A stretch of DNA of 64,000 nucleotides from positions 310,001 to 374,000 of the forward strand of contig JAFCMP010000545.1 in assembly GCA_017506865.1 (NCBI GenBank), in the 5' to 3' direction. The position numbers and the translations under genes were made by a program. This stretch comes from Tribonema minus (taxonomy: Eukaryota > Sar > Xanthophyceae > Tribonematales > Tribonemataceae). The notes under the pieces were generated by a model. It was given only the letters and a program-made list of their open reading frames with translations, did no database searches and was not told where the DNA came from. Positions 1 through 11,800 of this stretch are shown piece after piece. Numbering within the stretch: position 1 is the stretch's first letter; the number at the start of each line of letters is the position of its first letter.

Positions 1-3000
1 GAACGCGCGCGGCGCGGTCCGCGGAAGCGGCCTCTCTGGAAAGGTCCTCAAGCTCGCGCATGAGCACGCCGTAGCGGCGCGACTGCGCGGAGTTGAAGGC
101 GCCGCCGCGTGTGCCCCCTGCCGCGGCGGGCGGGTTGGGTGTAACTGCCAGTGAGCCTTGTGTCAGGTAGCGACCTTACTCAATTGCAGTTGAGCGCGGT
201 CAGCGCATGGTAGGACGAGTTCAAGTCAGTAGGTTGCGGGTGCAGCTGCGCGTTGTGCTTGCCATGGTGCAACAGTGAGCTCGTGTTGCAGATATGATTG
301 CCGCTGCAAGTCGCACTCTTGCATGTGTTGCTCAGCACGGTGATGCAGGGACATGTGATCATGGTATCATAGGCGTAGTACATGACGTCTCTTATGGGCT
401 TGCGTGTAGCTGCGCAGCACCACCAGACAAACCGTGAGGTGGAATGGCGTGCTACAGGGTGAGGTTTAAACTTCGAATATCTCCTGCAGTACCACAGTGA
501 GAGCCCATGCAGCAAGGTTCTGAGCAGCGCTGCCAGAAACTGCCATGGCACATGTACAAGTCAACTTAGAAAGCATAAGTCAGCAGTACCACATTGCAGA
601 GCTGACGTCAACGCTACCCCTAGCCCTAGCCCAGCCACTCATCCTGACCCTGTCCGCAACCTGAGTCATGACACTGGAAGTCGCTGGAGTCATGTAAACA
701 TTCCAACAAGCGAGCCTCTCGGTTCCACAATGACATGAACCATCAGATGCAGGACTGAAGGCAATGCTGCACAGAGCGCCTAAGAATGCCAGACAAGTGA
801 TTTTTTTCATCAAGTGCAGTCAGTCTCCACTCAGCGGGGCTTGACTGATCTGATCTGAACAGACGCGTCCATCATATGCATTTATGGGGAAGCAGCATGA
901 TCACCATACCAGCATCTCATGACGTGACTTCACAAAGTACTGCCTACAGGCACTACACCACCATCAATGCAGTGTGCCAATGTCTGTGCGCCAGCGTTCT
1001 TTAGCTCTTGCAGCTGGTATTTCATGAATGATAAACATTACTGCAAATTGCCAGGAAAATACTACGTCACTGCACAATGGACTCTTGATCTTGTATTCAC
1101 AGTAGATTCCAAAATGACGTGACAAATTTTTGTTTATGGCTTTGTGCAAATGTCAGCGTACCTGCGTTCTCGAGCTCGCGCAGCTGGTACTGCTGGAGCA
1201 GGGTGCTCTGTGACTTGCCACCGATGCGCACAATGTCCGTCACACCCGCATGGTGCAGATCCTCCAGGAAAGAGTCGAGGGCATGGCTGACAGGGGGCAC
1301 ATAAGGGGGATGTTACAACAGTTGAGATCAAGGTGGCAGTCGGAAGGCGACTGGTGGGGAGTGGAAGGTGTAAAATCATGGCGATAGGGCCTGTGCTGTG
1401 CAGCAAATGGTCGTTGCGGGATGAAGTTTGGGCCATCATAGGGCCGGCGTCACGGATGATGTGCCCCTACCCCATCACCGATCAGCAACTTAAAAATCAT
1501 GACGAATAACACTGTCCCTTTTCTGTCCTGGGCCACACCAGTGACAATGCTCAGCCAACATCATAAAGACCTATTGGCACACACATCAAAGACAAGGCAG
1601 CAGGGCTCGACTTGTACGCGGCCAGGATCCACACAACAATTTCCAACAATCAGAAGCTACTACTTATTCGTAGCGGCCACGGTGTGGCCACAATTATGTC
1701 TAGAGCTGGTACAGGGCAAATGATAGCCGTTGATATGGCCGTGCTTTTAACGCATGACCAAGCAATGACTGCCGTGGCATCGGCACTACTGCTGTCGTGC
1801 GCAGCCTGCTGACTCTGCACTTACACTGCGATCACTCAGCACACACAACATTGACAGGCACTGATAGACGTAGCATCAGTGCTCAACAGCCTTGCTGTCG
1901 GAACACATGAGAGGCTGGGTGTTCAGAGCACACATGCAGCTGCAGCACACTGCTGTACTATAAAAACATACCGATGGTCTGAGTATTGGGATAATGCGTC
2001 ATGCGCGCATGTATCTCACAGTTAGAACCATGTTGGGTTTTGCGCTGACAGATGATATGTGGTAGCAGGCGCACCTTCTAACTTCAAGTAGCATTATCTT
2101 ACATGCGTAATCGGTACATACTGCAAAGCATGCATGCATATCTGACTCACTCACTTGGTGTAGCACACACACAGTATCTTCTCACTCGTCGTCGCCAGCA
2201 AGATCTGAGGTTCGCAGTAATCAAGATATCCAACGGGTGAGGAGAAATTGCAGGAGCCATCATTATGTGTCGATCACAGCAAACCATGATGACTGTGTCT
2301 ATATCTTGGCTGTATCAGTGAGGTTTTACTGAAGCAACACAGATGTCACATGGTCTGGTAGGTACACTAAGTAACTGCCCCCATCTTGAAGGCTGACATG
2401 AAAGTCAAAACTACCGTGCATGTGTGCAGGCCAGGAGGGGTGCCTTGGGTTTTAGGGGGAGGAACAGGGCTGAATTGACTTGGAATGTAAGGTTGAGGTG
2501 CAACCTGTTCATGTTGCCGGTCAATGAGTGTCATCCACACAAGTTTTCATACTTCAAAGTATGCTCAAGCCCCGGGGGAACAACAATGTCGCACATAGTC
2601 TGGCGGCTGCACAGCGCCCTTTCTTTCATCTCTGTAGTCCTCTGCGCAGTACGTGAAGGTGGTAAGCCAGAGCCAGCAACTCTCGTCTCTGCGCAGCCGC
2701 TCAGCAGCATACGCCGACAGCAATTAGGTAGGGTTGCACGACAACGTATTTGGTCACACAATACGGCGTATTTGAGGCGTATTTGGCGACCAGGAATACG
2801 ACTTGAGCAAACCTCAACATGACAATCTGCTACGCAAAGGGCGTATTTGTGAGGCATGTGGTGAGTCTGCTTGATTTCGAGCATACAGTCCACCACAAAA
2901 GGGGCATTTGAACTCAGAATTAAACTTCAAAATACGCTTTTTTGCAACCCTACAATAAGGTGATATGGGCACGTGCACATGGCGTCGCACACGGCGTCCT

Positions 3001-4212
3001 TGCAGCTGTCACCCCCTGCCCTCTGCCTCTCATGCACGCTACGCGTACGCTTTCTTGACCAAGATTGCATTCAGACACCAGATCCTGTGCAACTCACACA
3101 TACGCCGCAATCGGGCACTGTGGGCATTATATCATGTCGTGACAGACCACTGATCTCTCATTATTGAAAGCGTGACATCAAGCAGCTGAGCTAATTTCTC
3201 CCCCTACGCAAAAATCCACAACGAAAAACACTGACGAGCAATTCATACTTCTACACGCATACAATACATACATACCTGCGCGGCCATGACACCCATGAAG
3301 CTCTTGCCCGTGCCCGGCGGCCCCTGGCACAGGCTCACGCGCTGCGACAGCATGCTGGCGAGCGCGACGCGCTGGCTGCAGTCAAACTCTGTGCCGCGCG
3401 TCATTTTGACACCGGCCATCGGCGGCAGCGCGCGTGGCGCGAACGCCTGCAGCTCGCTCTCTGTGGGGCGCAGCAGCTGTGCCAGCGCCGCCAGCGCCGC
3501 GCTGCTGGTGCCGGCGGCGTCGCTGTCGTAATGAGGTGCTGGGACCTGAGAAGGAGGAACGGCAGGCGCGTCTGGCGCCGCCGCCGCAGCGCTCTGCACG
3601 ACGCCAGCCGGCAGCGGTGTTGGCGGCGGCGGCGTCTTGCTGCTGCGGCTGCTGCCACGACTGCTGTGCGGAAAGATGTTGCGGAGCAGCTGCTGCAGGG
3701 GGTTCATGTTGCCGCCGCCATCAGCCTTTGCGACATCTGCCTGCTTTTCACCAGCATCGCTGCCGCCTTCCAGCGGCTCTGCCGCCAAACTTGAAGTTGG
3801 CATGCTGTCAGCAGTGGCAGCTGCGACAGCGTCGCCGCCGCGCCAGTGCTCGAGCTCGTCCTCCAGGGGCACGCTGCTCATCGCCTGCAGCCGCTTCAGC
3901 ACGGGGCGGTACGCAAACACAGACGCCGATAGCGGCAGCAGGTGCCCCGCAATGGCTTCCAGCGGCCACGCCAGCGCCGTGCGCGCGTCTTCAACTGTGA
4001 AGAATCGGATGCCGATCACTGGCAACCGTATTCTCGAGAGCACATCGGCCTTGCCGCCGCCGCCACCGCTGTTGGAGCCACCGCCGCTTCTGCCGCAGCC
4101 GCCGCCGCCCCTGCCGCCGCCGCCACCTGTACCCCTGGCGCCATCGCCCCTGCCACGACCGCGGCCGCCGCCGCCACCGCGGCCGCCGCCACCACCGCGG
4201 CCGCCGCCACTG

Positions 4213-4257
<45 letters not shown>

Positions 4258-4596
4258 CTCTGCTTTCTCTGCTGCGCCATTGCGTCGCCGTATGTCACGC
4301 CTGCCAGGTCATCGGGCTCGCGCCATTGCACCTCACCCAACAGGACCGGCGCAAGCCCAGCTGCGGGGTCCACAAACAGCACCAGCGACTCGCGCTTGAG
4401 GACGTTGCGCCCGCCGCCGGCCTCCCACCAGTGCGCGCGCTCGCCGCGATTCATCGCTTGCGTGCAGTGGTTGGGCGGCAGTCTGAAGCGGAAGACGACG
4501 GAGTGCGCGGCGCGGCCGTCGGGGTCCGCGCGCACCCCCCGGCGCCGCGCGTCCAGCAGCATCAGCGGCGCACGCCGCCCGCCGCCGCCGCGCCCA

Positions 4597-4629
<33 letters not shown>

Positions 4630-5615
4630 GCGAGCGCCGCCGCCCGCAGCGCGTCGATCTCCTCGCGCATGGACGCCACGAGATCATGGCGCAGCAGGCG
4701 GAACTGGCGCTCCAGGCGCGGCGCCTCGCCGGGGGCGGGTAGGTATGGCGGCTCCTCGCAGCTGAGCTCTGCCACCGTGGGCTCCACGCGAACGGAGCGG
4801 AAGTCGGCGTGGTCGTTGTCGTGGCGGCCCCCGGCGACGGCGGCACGCGCGGCCTCCAGCGAGCGCCCCACGCCGTAACGTGGCACCGCTGCTGCCGCTG
4901 CTGTCGTGTTCTGCCCTGGAGAGGAGGCTGGCAGCGCCTGTCCTGTGGCCTCCAGCAGCGATTCGCCGAGCTTGCGGACGGCTGCGTCCTCGCGCTCGGC
5001 CAGGACCCTGGCCATAGCGCGCATGGCCTCGTGACTGCGGGCCTCGCTGCCAGGCTCACCGGCGGCATGGACAACACGGTCCAGGAACCAGGCAACCGCA
5101 TGCTCGTCGATGGCGGGGGAGCAGGTGTTCAGGCCCTGCAGGAGGTTGTTGGCGAGACCGGGAATCCGCCACACACCTTCGATGATGGTCTGCTGCGCGT
5201 GATGACAGGTCCCCCTAGACAGCTGCTCCGTCCCAAGCCAGCTGATGAAGGGCAGAAAGGCTGCGCTCAGGTCGTCACTTGCTGACAGCAGCCTCTGGAG
5301 AGTGCGCAGCTGGTCTGGCTGCGAGAGCTTGTACAGGATGTCCAGCGCCTCGCGGTCCACGCGAACACCCTCAACAAACGCCCTGGCCGTAGCTGCTGTA
5401 AGGCTTCTTCCCTTGTCACCTTCAGGCCTGAGCAGGCTGTCCACCAGCGGCGACCGCCTGCTGCGATCTCCCATGTTGCTGCTCGCTGATGATGCGCGAT
5501 GGATCTGAGCTGTGCTCGTCGAGGCCGACCCAGCACTTGTGAAGCTGTCTGCTGAGACGATAGCTAGCAGCCACGCTGTCAATGTCAATGCTGCCACCTG
5601 TAAGCGTACCACCAT
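1..5615 (-). CDS. ZNFX1-like SF1 RNA helicase (5' part, runs off the left edge)
   Basis: Four exons fit by phase: 5615-3276, 2204-2155, 1286-1162 and 144-1 (continuing outside). Exon 1 ends just after the Walker A motif GPPGTGKS (about residues 763-770). The 50-base exon 2 encodes ILLATTSEKILCVCYT plus two bases of Asn, completed by exon 3 to give the CYTNHALDSFLEDL motif typical of the NFX1-type zinc-finger helicase family (UPF1-like SF1, RNA surveillance and small-RNA pathways). Exon 3 then reads VRIGGKS, also typical of the family. Helicase motifs II-VI and the zinc fingers would lie left of the window. Exon 1 has two poly-Gln tracts (near 4600-4625 and 4212-4255) and an Arg/Gly-rich stretch. 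The first Met gives a signal-peptide-like start that is odd for this family; Met48 (5474) is a credible alternative start. Family identification is firm; the N-terminus is not. Confidence 0.85.
975..1030 (-). repeat. Degenerate downstream copy of the ZNFX1-like exon 3 donor junction
   Basis: Plus-strand bases 978-1025 resemble 1148-1190, which is the end of exon 3 with its donor. The segment GCAGCTGGTA is shared, and the donor has decayed (gcgcca in place of gcgtac). It lies about 165 bases into the following intron. Confidence 0.55.
2721..2960 (+). mobile_element. hAT-like MITE, copy 1
   Basis: A 224-bp element at 2729-2952 starts TAGGGTTGCA and ends TTGCAACCCTA, so it has terminal inverted repeats. 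It is flanked by CAATTAGG (2721-2728) and CAATAAGG (2953-2960), an 8-bp target site duplication with one mismatch. Several GCGTATTTG-like words lie inside near the ends. There is no coding capacity, so it is non-autonomous. An 8-bp duplication with TAGGG ends fits the hAT superfamily. It sits in intron 1 of the ZNFX1-like gene and is related to 56819-57036 in the opposite orientation. Confidence 0.85.
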
Positions 5616-5825
5616 GCTGGTGACGCCATCATGTCGTGAGGTTTTGGGTCGTGTACACGGACATGTCGTGCCATCATGAACGCGGTCATCTGGTCACATG
5701 AGTAAAAAAGTGGTTTTTTTGGGGGGGGACGATGCCAAACTTCAAGTACTTGAAGGACGACCTGGAGGCATCCCACGTGGCTGAAGGACGCTCGCCACCC
5801 TCACGCTGCTGGCTGCGAGAGCGGC
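5616..5825. promoter_or_regulatory. Shared intergenic promoter region (helicase / plastid protein)
   Basis: There are 210 bases between the divergent start codons of the ZNFX1-like gene and the plastid protein gene. The region holds a T8/G9 run near 5715-5729 and the CTTCAAGTACTTGAAG palindrome at 5739-5754. No TATA box is evident. Promoter function is inferred from position only. Confidence 0.4.
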
Positions 5826-8800
5826 ATGAGGTCACTCTTGATGCGTGTCGCTTTGGCAGCGTGCCTCAGTGCGCTTGTCAGCGGCTTTGGTCTGAATGCA
5901 GGGCGCACAGTTCTTGTCAGCAGGAGCAGCAGCGTTGGGAACAGCCGATGTGCAGCAGTCAAGATATGCCGGCCCTCTCAGCAATTGAGGATGGACGCCG
6001 TGGAAGGTATCAGCTCGTATCTAAATATCCCGGATGAGAGCATCATGAAGGTGGGTCACATTCACTCTGTCTTCGATGATCTGCTCTATTCTCGACAGGT
6101 ATCGCATCTATGCAGCCGCAACCTCTGTCAAGCCGCCTGTGCTTCAATTCTCTCTTTTGTTTTCGATTGCAGAAGCGGTTCTCGTCAAAGTCCACTGTTC
6201 GCCGAGCTTCAAGTGCGCCTCTATCTTCTGGCCCCAGTTGGCTACGTTTAGTTGGCAAGACGTTGAAAACAGTGTCCATCACTCTAATTACAATGCCTAT
6301 CATGCCCACTGCACTGCTTGACAGGCTGTGGAGAAGGCCGGTAACAAGGTAGCAGTGCAGGATGTCGCTGCTGTAGCTGGCGTGGACATGAGCAAGGCGA
6401 GGTTGGGGCTGCAAAACTTGGCCTCGCTGACAGGGGGAGATCTGGAAGTGACTGAGACGGGGGATATTGTGTACAGCTTCCCAAAGAATTTCAGGGGGGT
6501 GCTCAGTGCCAGGAGTACTGCTGTGCGGGTTAGGGAGACTTTAAACAAGGTGAGCTGGTCACGAAACCCCTTGTGCAAGCACTTGAAGTATTCGCAATGG
6601 TTAATATGGAGGTTGCAGTGACCACAGCAACCTCATTCTGCTCGCTGCCACCTGCATGTATTGAAACGTCCCTCACTATGCTGCAGCGGGTTACTTGTTT
6701 TTGATCACCAGCTTCTTGTGCTGCGTCAATCGAGGTGTGATGCCAGCAGGTGTCGTGCAGGCGACTCTCGGTTCGCGCAAGGGTTGCCGATCTTTGCAGT
6801 GTGCACTGATTCAGGTGATACGGGTGCAGAACGTAGTTACAATGGATACCACAGGAGATGGCGTCCGCTACGAGCCTACAGACTTACGCCGTTGGCAAAG
6901 TCCATACCCAGCTATCGTGCTATTGGTCGCCAGGAGCAGAACACTGGTGCATATGCGAGACTCCTACTGCCAGCTGGAAAGCTTTTGCGACATGTGGCAG
7001 CTTCAGAAAGGACGATGACACTCTTGTGCATTCATTATTTATTTGACGTGCTTGTGGCACGCGTCACCACGCTCAGGTTCAGTGTCTGTCGCGCATACGC
7101 CTGCAATGAGTGTCAGGCTTGCAGTGTCTGATCTTCCAGTCAGCACTGGGTTGGTGACTTCACACTTCATTTGTCCTCATGTATGCGGGTGTCAGCGCTC
7201 GGTTTCTGATTCACTGCATCATGACCATCCCATGGTGTGCGTCTGGTCTCAGGACAGCCCTTTCGTGCTGCTTCATTATTGCACAATTTCTGCATCCGAG
7301 GCAGTTGTAATTACCGCAAGTACTGCATCGTGTGTAGGTGATCTGGCTGCTGCTGTGCACAGTGTACTGTGCCTTACTGTTTGTGTTGCTGTACTGCACT
7401 GTGCTCATGATCTTGGGGCCTTCCCAAGTCAAAATGACACCTCCCCCTTGATTTGACAGCGGGCATTACAGTTTCGCCATCAGGCTGTTTCATTCTGTCC
7501 TTCATTGACTCGTAAATATCAATGCAAAAGTGTAGACCACCTGACCTCAGCCCCAATCTCAGTTGGAACCTCGTCCTTCCACTTCTCTTACACCAACTTG
7601 TTATTCCATTTGTGAGGCTTGCCCTGCCTCTTCTGTGCCTCAACGAAAGTGCCAACTCAGAATGTTACAGTATGCATATGCTGACCTCCATGGTCTCCAC
7701 CATTATTGAGGTCCCTACTGACATTGCACATGCGCGCTTGGATTTTTCCATGTACTCGAAGCACGTCACATCGAGCTCCATGCCTCCAACATCAACTTGA
7801 TTCTTGAACTTCAACTTCAAGTCTTGCCCCCCTTGCTCTCCCGCCTAAGGCGTGGCCCTACCTCTTCTATGGCATTCGAGTCGGCTTCGGCGTGGCGCTA
7901 GTCGCCTCCATCGTCATCATATTCACCGCCATCATCGCCGTCTCCGTGGCAGCGACCAGCAGCAGCGACGACAACAGGCGCCGCGACAGCAGGGGGGGGT
8001 CCTATGGGGGGGGCGGGGGCGCGGCGTTCAACATGAACCCCTCGATGTACTGGGGCCCCTCGCCTTTGGACTTCCTGTACTACCGGTGAGTCACTTGATT
8101 TTACTTCAAGTACATGGTGCGATAATTAATAAAAAGTACATGGTGCCATGGTCTATTCTGCGTCGGTCACTGGGCGTATTTCATTGGTGAATGGCACCAT
8201 TGTACCTTGAAGTTCCTACAAGCTTCTCGAGCAAGCCAGCACTGCCTGTTGCCTGCACTGTCTTCTGCCGGCAAGGCAGGCACAGTCACCACACCGTCTG
8301 TTGATGCTGATGTCCAACCATGTCTCATGCACCACTTGTTCATGCGCATGATTGCAAAGTGATTGCAAAAACGAGCAGGATTTGGATGCGAATGTCTTCG
8401 TTTTAGCAGCCGTGGCAACTTCGACTAGGGGGGCATCGGAGCAGCAAGCAGATATGAGCTGCATGAATTTAATAACATGAGGCGACTCCACTGTGTCTGG
8501 TGACCTGCTTCTGTCACATACTGAGGTATCACTGCATCAATGTTTGCACGCAGGGGCAAGGTGTGGGGGTCATAGCAGAATGTTTCAGAGTTGGGTCAAC
8601 GCTTGAGTGTTTGGGGGGCGGGGGGGGGGGGGGAATCATAAACTCTCAATTGCGCTGCAAGGCCTGTCAGTCAGTGGGATACTAGATTTGAGTATGAACA
8701 CTGCAATATGCTGCTCGTCAGCGCTGCGGCAATGGGTTTTTTGGGTTCAGGTTAGGGTTAGGGCTGATGTACCTCAAGTACCTCATAACTTCAACTCCAA

Positions 8801-11800
8801 AACACTCTTCAACTTGAGGTACCTTATTATGTGCGTGTTTAGCATGCGAAGAGCTGGTTTGTTGCATCGGCTGTGTCACATTGGGTACACACTGCACGCT
8901 CTGCAGTAACCCGCTGTGTGTATCCACTCGTGCAGTGCAAAAGAGCACTTCTTTGCATGTAACCCCAGTTCTCACCTCAAGTCATAGTATAACTTTAACC
9001 CGCCTCCCTCCACACTGTTTGTGCGTTGCAGGCCGAGTTATGGTTACTACAACCTGCCACGAAGTCAGCGCTCCAGTGACCCCGGCGAGATGGGTAAGCA
9101 ACAATTGAACTTCAAGTTGAGATCAGATTCCAATCCCTCCTGTTGGGGCTTGACTTCATCACAATGCTTTTCTGGCAGAGGTGGTTGCAGCAGCAGCAGC
9201 AGCCTCACCAGCACCGCCGCCGCCGTCGTTAGCTGAGTTGGCCACTGCCACCTCACAATATGTCACAGCACGTGTAAACGCCCTTCGCGCCTTTCTGGGC
9301 GCCCCATTTGAAGCTGGAGCTGTCAACCCCCCCCCCCCCTGTATGAGCCCCATCCCTTCAACAAGCCCATTGGCATGCTGTGCAATTGTCCACATTCGAT
9401 GGTCTGGGGGGGTGTTTACATGGGCGTTGCAGGTACGTGCCCAGGATGCCGAGCAGCTGCACACAGCACCATGACCACCACTTTATGCTGAAATGAACAG
9501 CTGCTACAAACTCCATTATCAAAAGCCTGATTAAAAGCTACTTCAATACTGGCGAATGCTGCAATGCCCCCTGCCCCCCCCCATGCTCTCTGCGCAGCGC
9601 TGGCAGCCGTTTTCTACAAGAGGCCCCCTCGCCTAGTGCCACTGTAAGATCCGCCGACGCACTTCAATGGGTCATCGATGCAGTGGCCTGCTGCTATACT
9701 GCCCTCAGTCTACAGCATGATGACCACAACGCATTTGCATCACTACTGAGTTGTAGCCTCGACCACTTGTTCGCCTTCAATTTATTGCAGTCTTAGAGAT
9801 TTGCACTACACATATTTAAAAAACTAACATGCATGGCGCCCGCGCCCTCTGCCACATAATTCCTGGAGAGCACTTTCAGATACGTATTTGGTGCTTGTGC
9901 ATGCTACTGGGCTTTAACTGCAAACAACTCGCTCGCGCACGCATGGCGCCTGCGCGCTCTGCCACAGGCTTCCTGGAGAGCACTTTCAGTTACATCTTCG
10001 ATGCTTGTGCATTGCTGACCTTAACCCCTCCCTCGCTGTTGATCCACCATTGTAGAGATTGACACATAAACATTAGAATAAATACGCACGGCGCCTGCGC
10101 CCTCTCCCTCAGGCTTCCTGGAGAGCACTTTCAGTTACATTTTTGGAGACGGCGACCCGAACGCCGACATCGAGGCCCGCAGACTTCAACTCATTGCCAA
10201 AGTCGTGAGGGCCAACGGCGGCGCCGTCACCGCGGAGCAGCTGGCCCCCTATCTGGACCCCCCCGCCCCCAGGGGGGGGGCGCAGGGGGCGACCGCCGTT
10301 GTGGATGAGTCGTTTGTGCTGCCCGCTGTGACAGCGCTTAAGGGGGAGCCGCGCGTGACGGACGACGGGGACATTGTGTACGTGTTTCCGGACCTGCAGG
10401 TGCGTGTTTCTACAACTTCAACCTTGAACTTGAAAGCGCGTGATGTGAAAATGGACACGACTTGATTTTGCTGAAGTGTGTTGAAGCCTTCTGAAATGAA
10501 ACATCCCAGAGGCGCGATGGCAGTGCTCAATAGCAAGAGCGAGCCTAACGCCTTCAGGCAAAGGCAGCTGTCGCGTAGTCCGCAGGCCTGCTAAACCTTA
10601 CCCTATGTAGAGCTGCCACAAGGAACATCGCTGACAAAGCGCAAGCTTCCCGGCAGCCCTGATCGACTGGCAGCAATTTCATGCCTGCAGCTGATGCTAA
10701 CCCGACCTGTTTTCTAAAGACTGTAAGCCCTGCTGCAACTGCCCTGCAGTGATTGCGCTGGAGTCAGCGGCTGTGGCACTGAGCCTTCGTCTGACTTCAA
10801 CACGGCCTCTATCCTGTTTCGTCCGGTGCTTCTGTGCCAAGGCCATACCAACGTCAGCTCTCAGCTTTCGTTTGAACTGATTCTCAGTGTAAACTGTCTG
10901 GTGCACATGTGTGCGTTGGCGCACGGTGCGGTCAAGCCGAGCCATCAGGTCTTGGTAAAACTGATAGAAGTACATCGAAACGTGTGTGTGCCGAAGGTCG
11001 CTGCGTACCAATATATATGCGTCAGCTGTGGTAAGAAAAGTGATGCACTTCTATGTGTGTTGCTGCATCTACCTATGTCGTATCCCTCGATCGGAGGCCA
11101 GGGAGTTGCACTGTGTGCCAAGCCTGAGCCCAGCCCTAGCCCTAACGCTCATGGACCTGCTCATGTGATGTTTGATGCTGCAAACGCCTGTCGTCGCATC
11201 GCTTTGTGCAAGGGTCAAACCCAGCCGTGCCCTAACGCTTATGCTGTGAATTTATGTGTGTTGATGCTGTGTATTTCAGACCACTGCAGTGGCATCACTT
11301 GACCCCGAGCTCAGGGAGCTGGAGGGCAAGAGCCCCAGCGAGCTCAAGCAGCTCATGCAGCAGAGACGCATCTACTCAGGCGACGTTTTTGAGAAAGGTG
11401 CGTGTCACAGACTTGAAGTACATGTACTCCTCTGCATCTTCATGTTGAACATGGAGCCTCAGTGAGCTCAAGCAGCTCATGCAGCAGAGGCGCATTTACT
11501 CGAGCGACGTCTTCGAGAGGGTGCGTGTCACACACTCAAGTACATGTACCCCCTCCTGCATCTTTATGTTTAATATGGTGGATCAATTGTTGAGTTTCTT
11601 GCGTGGTGGCTTGATGGAGTGCATGACTTTTGTTTTTTGAGCTGCAGCCTTTCCTGGGGCTTCAGGCAACACGTGCTTCAGAGTTTACCTTAGAAAAAAA
11701 GCACAACCGCAGCACCCATCAAGGAATGTGCCACTTTTTTAGCCATCAACCTTATTTTTCAACAGTAACTATGACCCTTTGCCGCCAGTGTGCCCTTGCT

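Noticed and set aside
580..813. Minus-strand 77-aa frame with a signal-peptide-like start
   Set aside because: It lies in the last visible intron of the helicase gene, and the neighbouring exons join in phase without it. No family was recognised.
3434..4878. Long plus-strand frames (up to 413 aa) rich in Pro, Ala and Cys
   Set aside because: They are antisense shadows of the GC-rich, CAG-repeat-bearing exon 1 of the ZNFX1-like gene, which has the helicase motif.
8746..8764. GTTAGGGTTAGGG telomere-like sequence (also near 11135 and 16813)
   Set aside because: Only two units each and scattered in introns or exon flanks, so more likely chance or tiny interstitial remnants than a telomere.
9182..9432. 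Candidate extra exon in the plastid protein gene (Ala/Pro-rich frame between AG and GT sites)
   Set aside because: Exon 4 (ends phase 1) joins directly to 10113 to give the family's FLESTFSYIFGDGDPN segment. Including this stretch would shift the frame.
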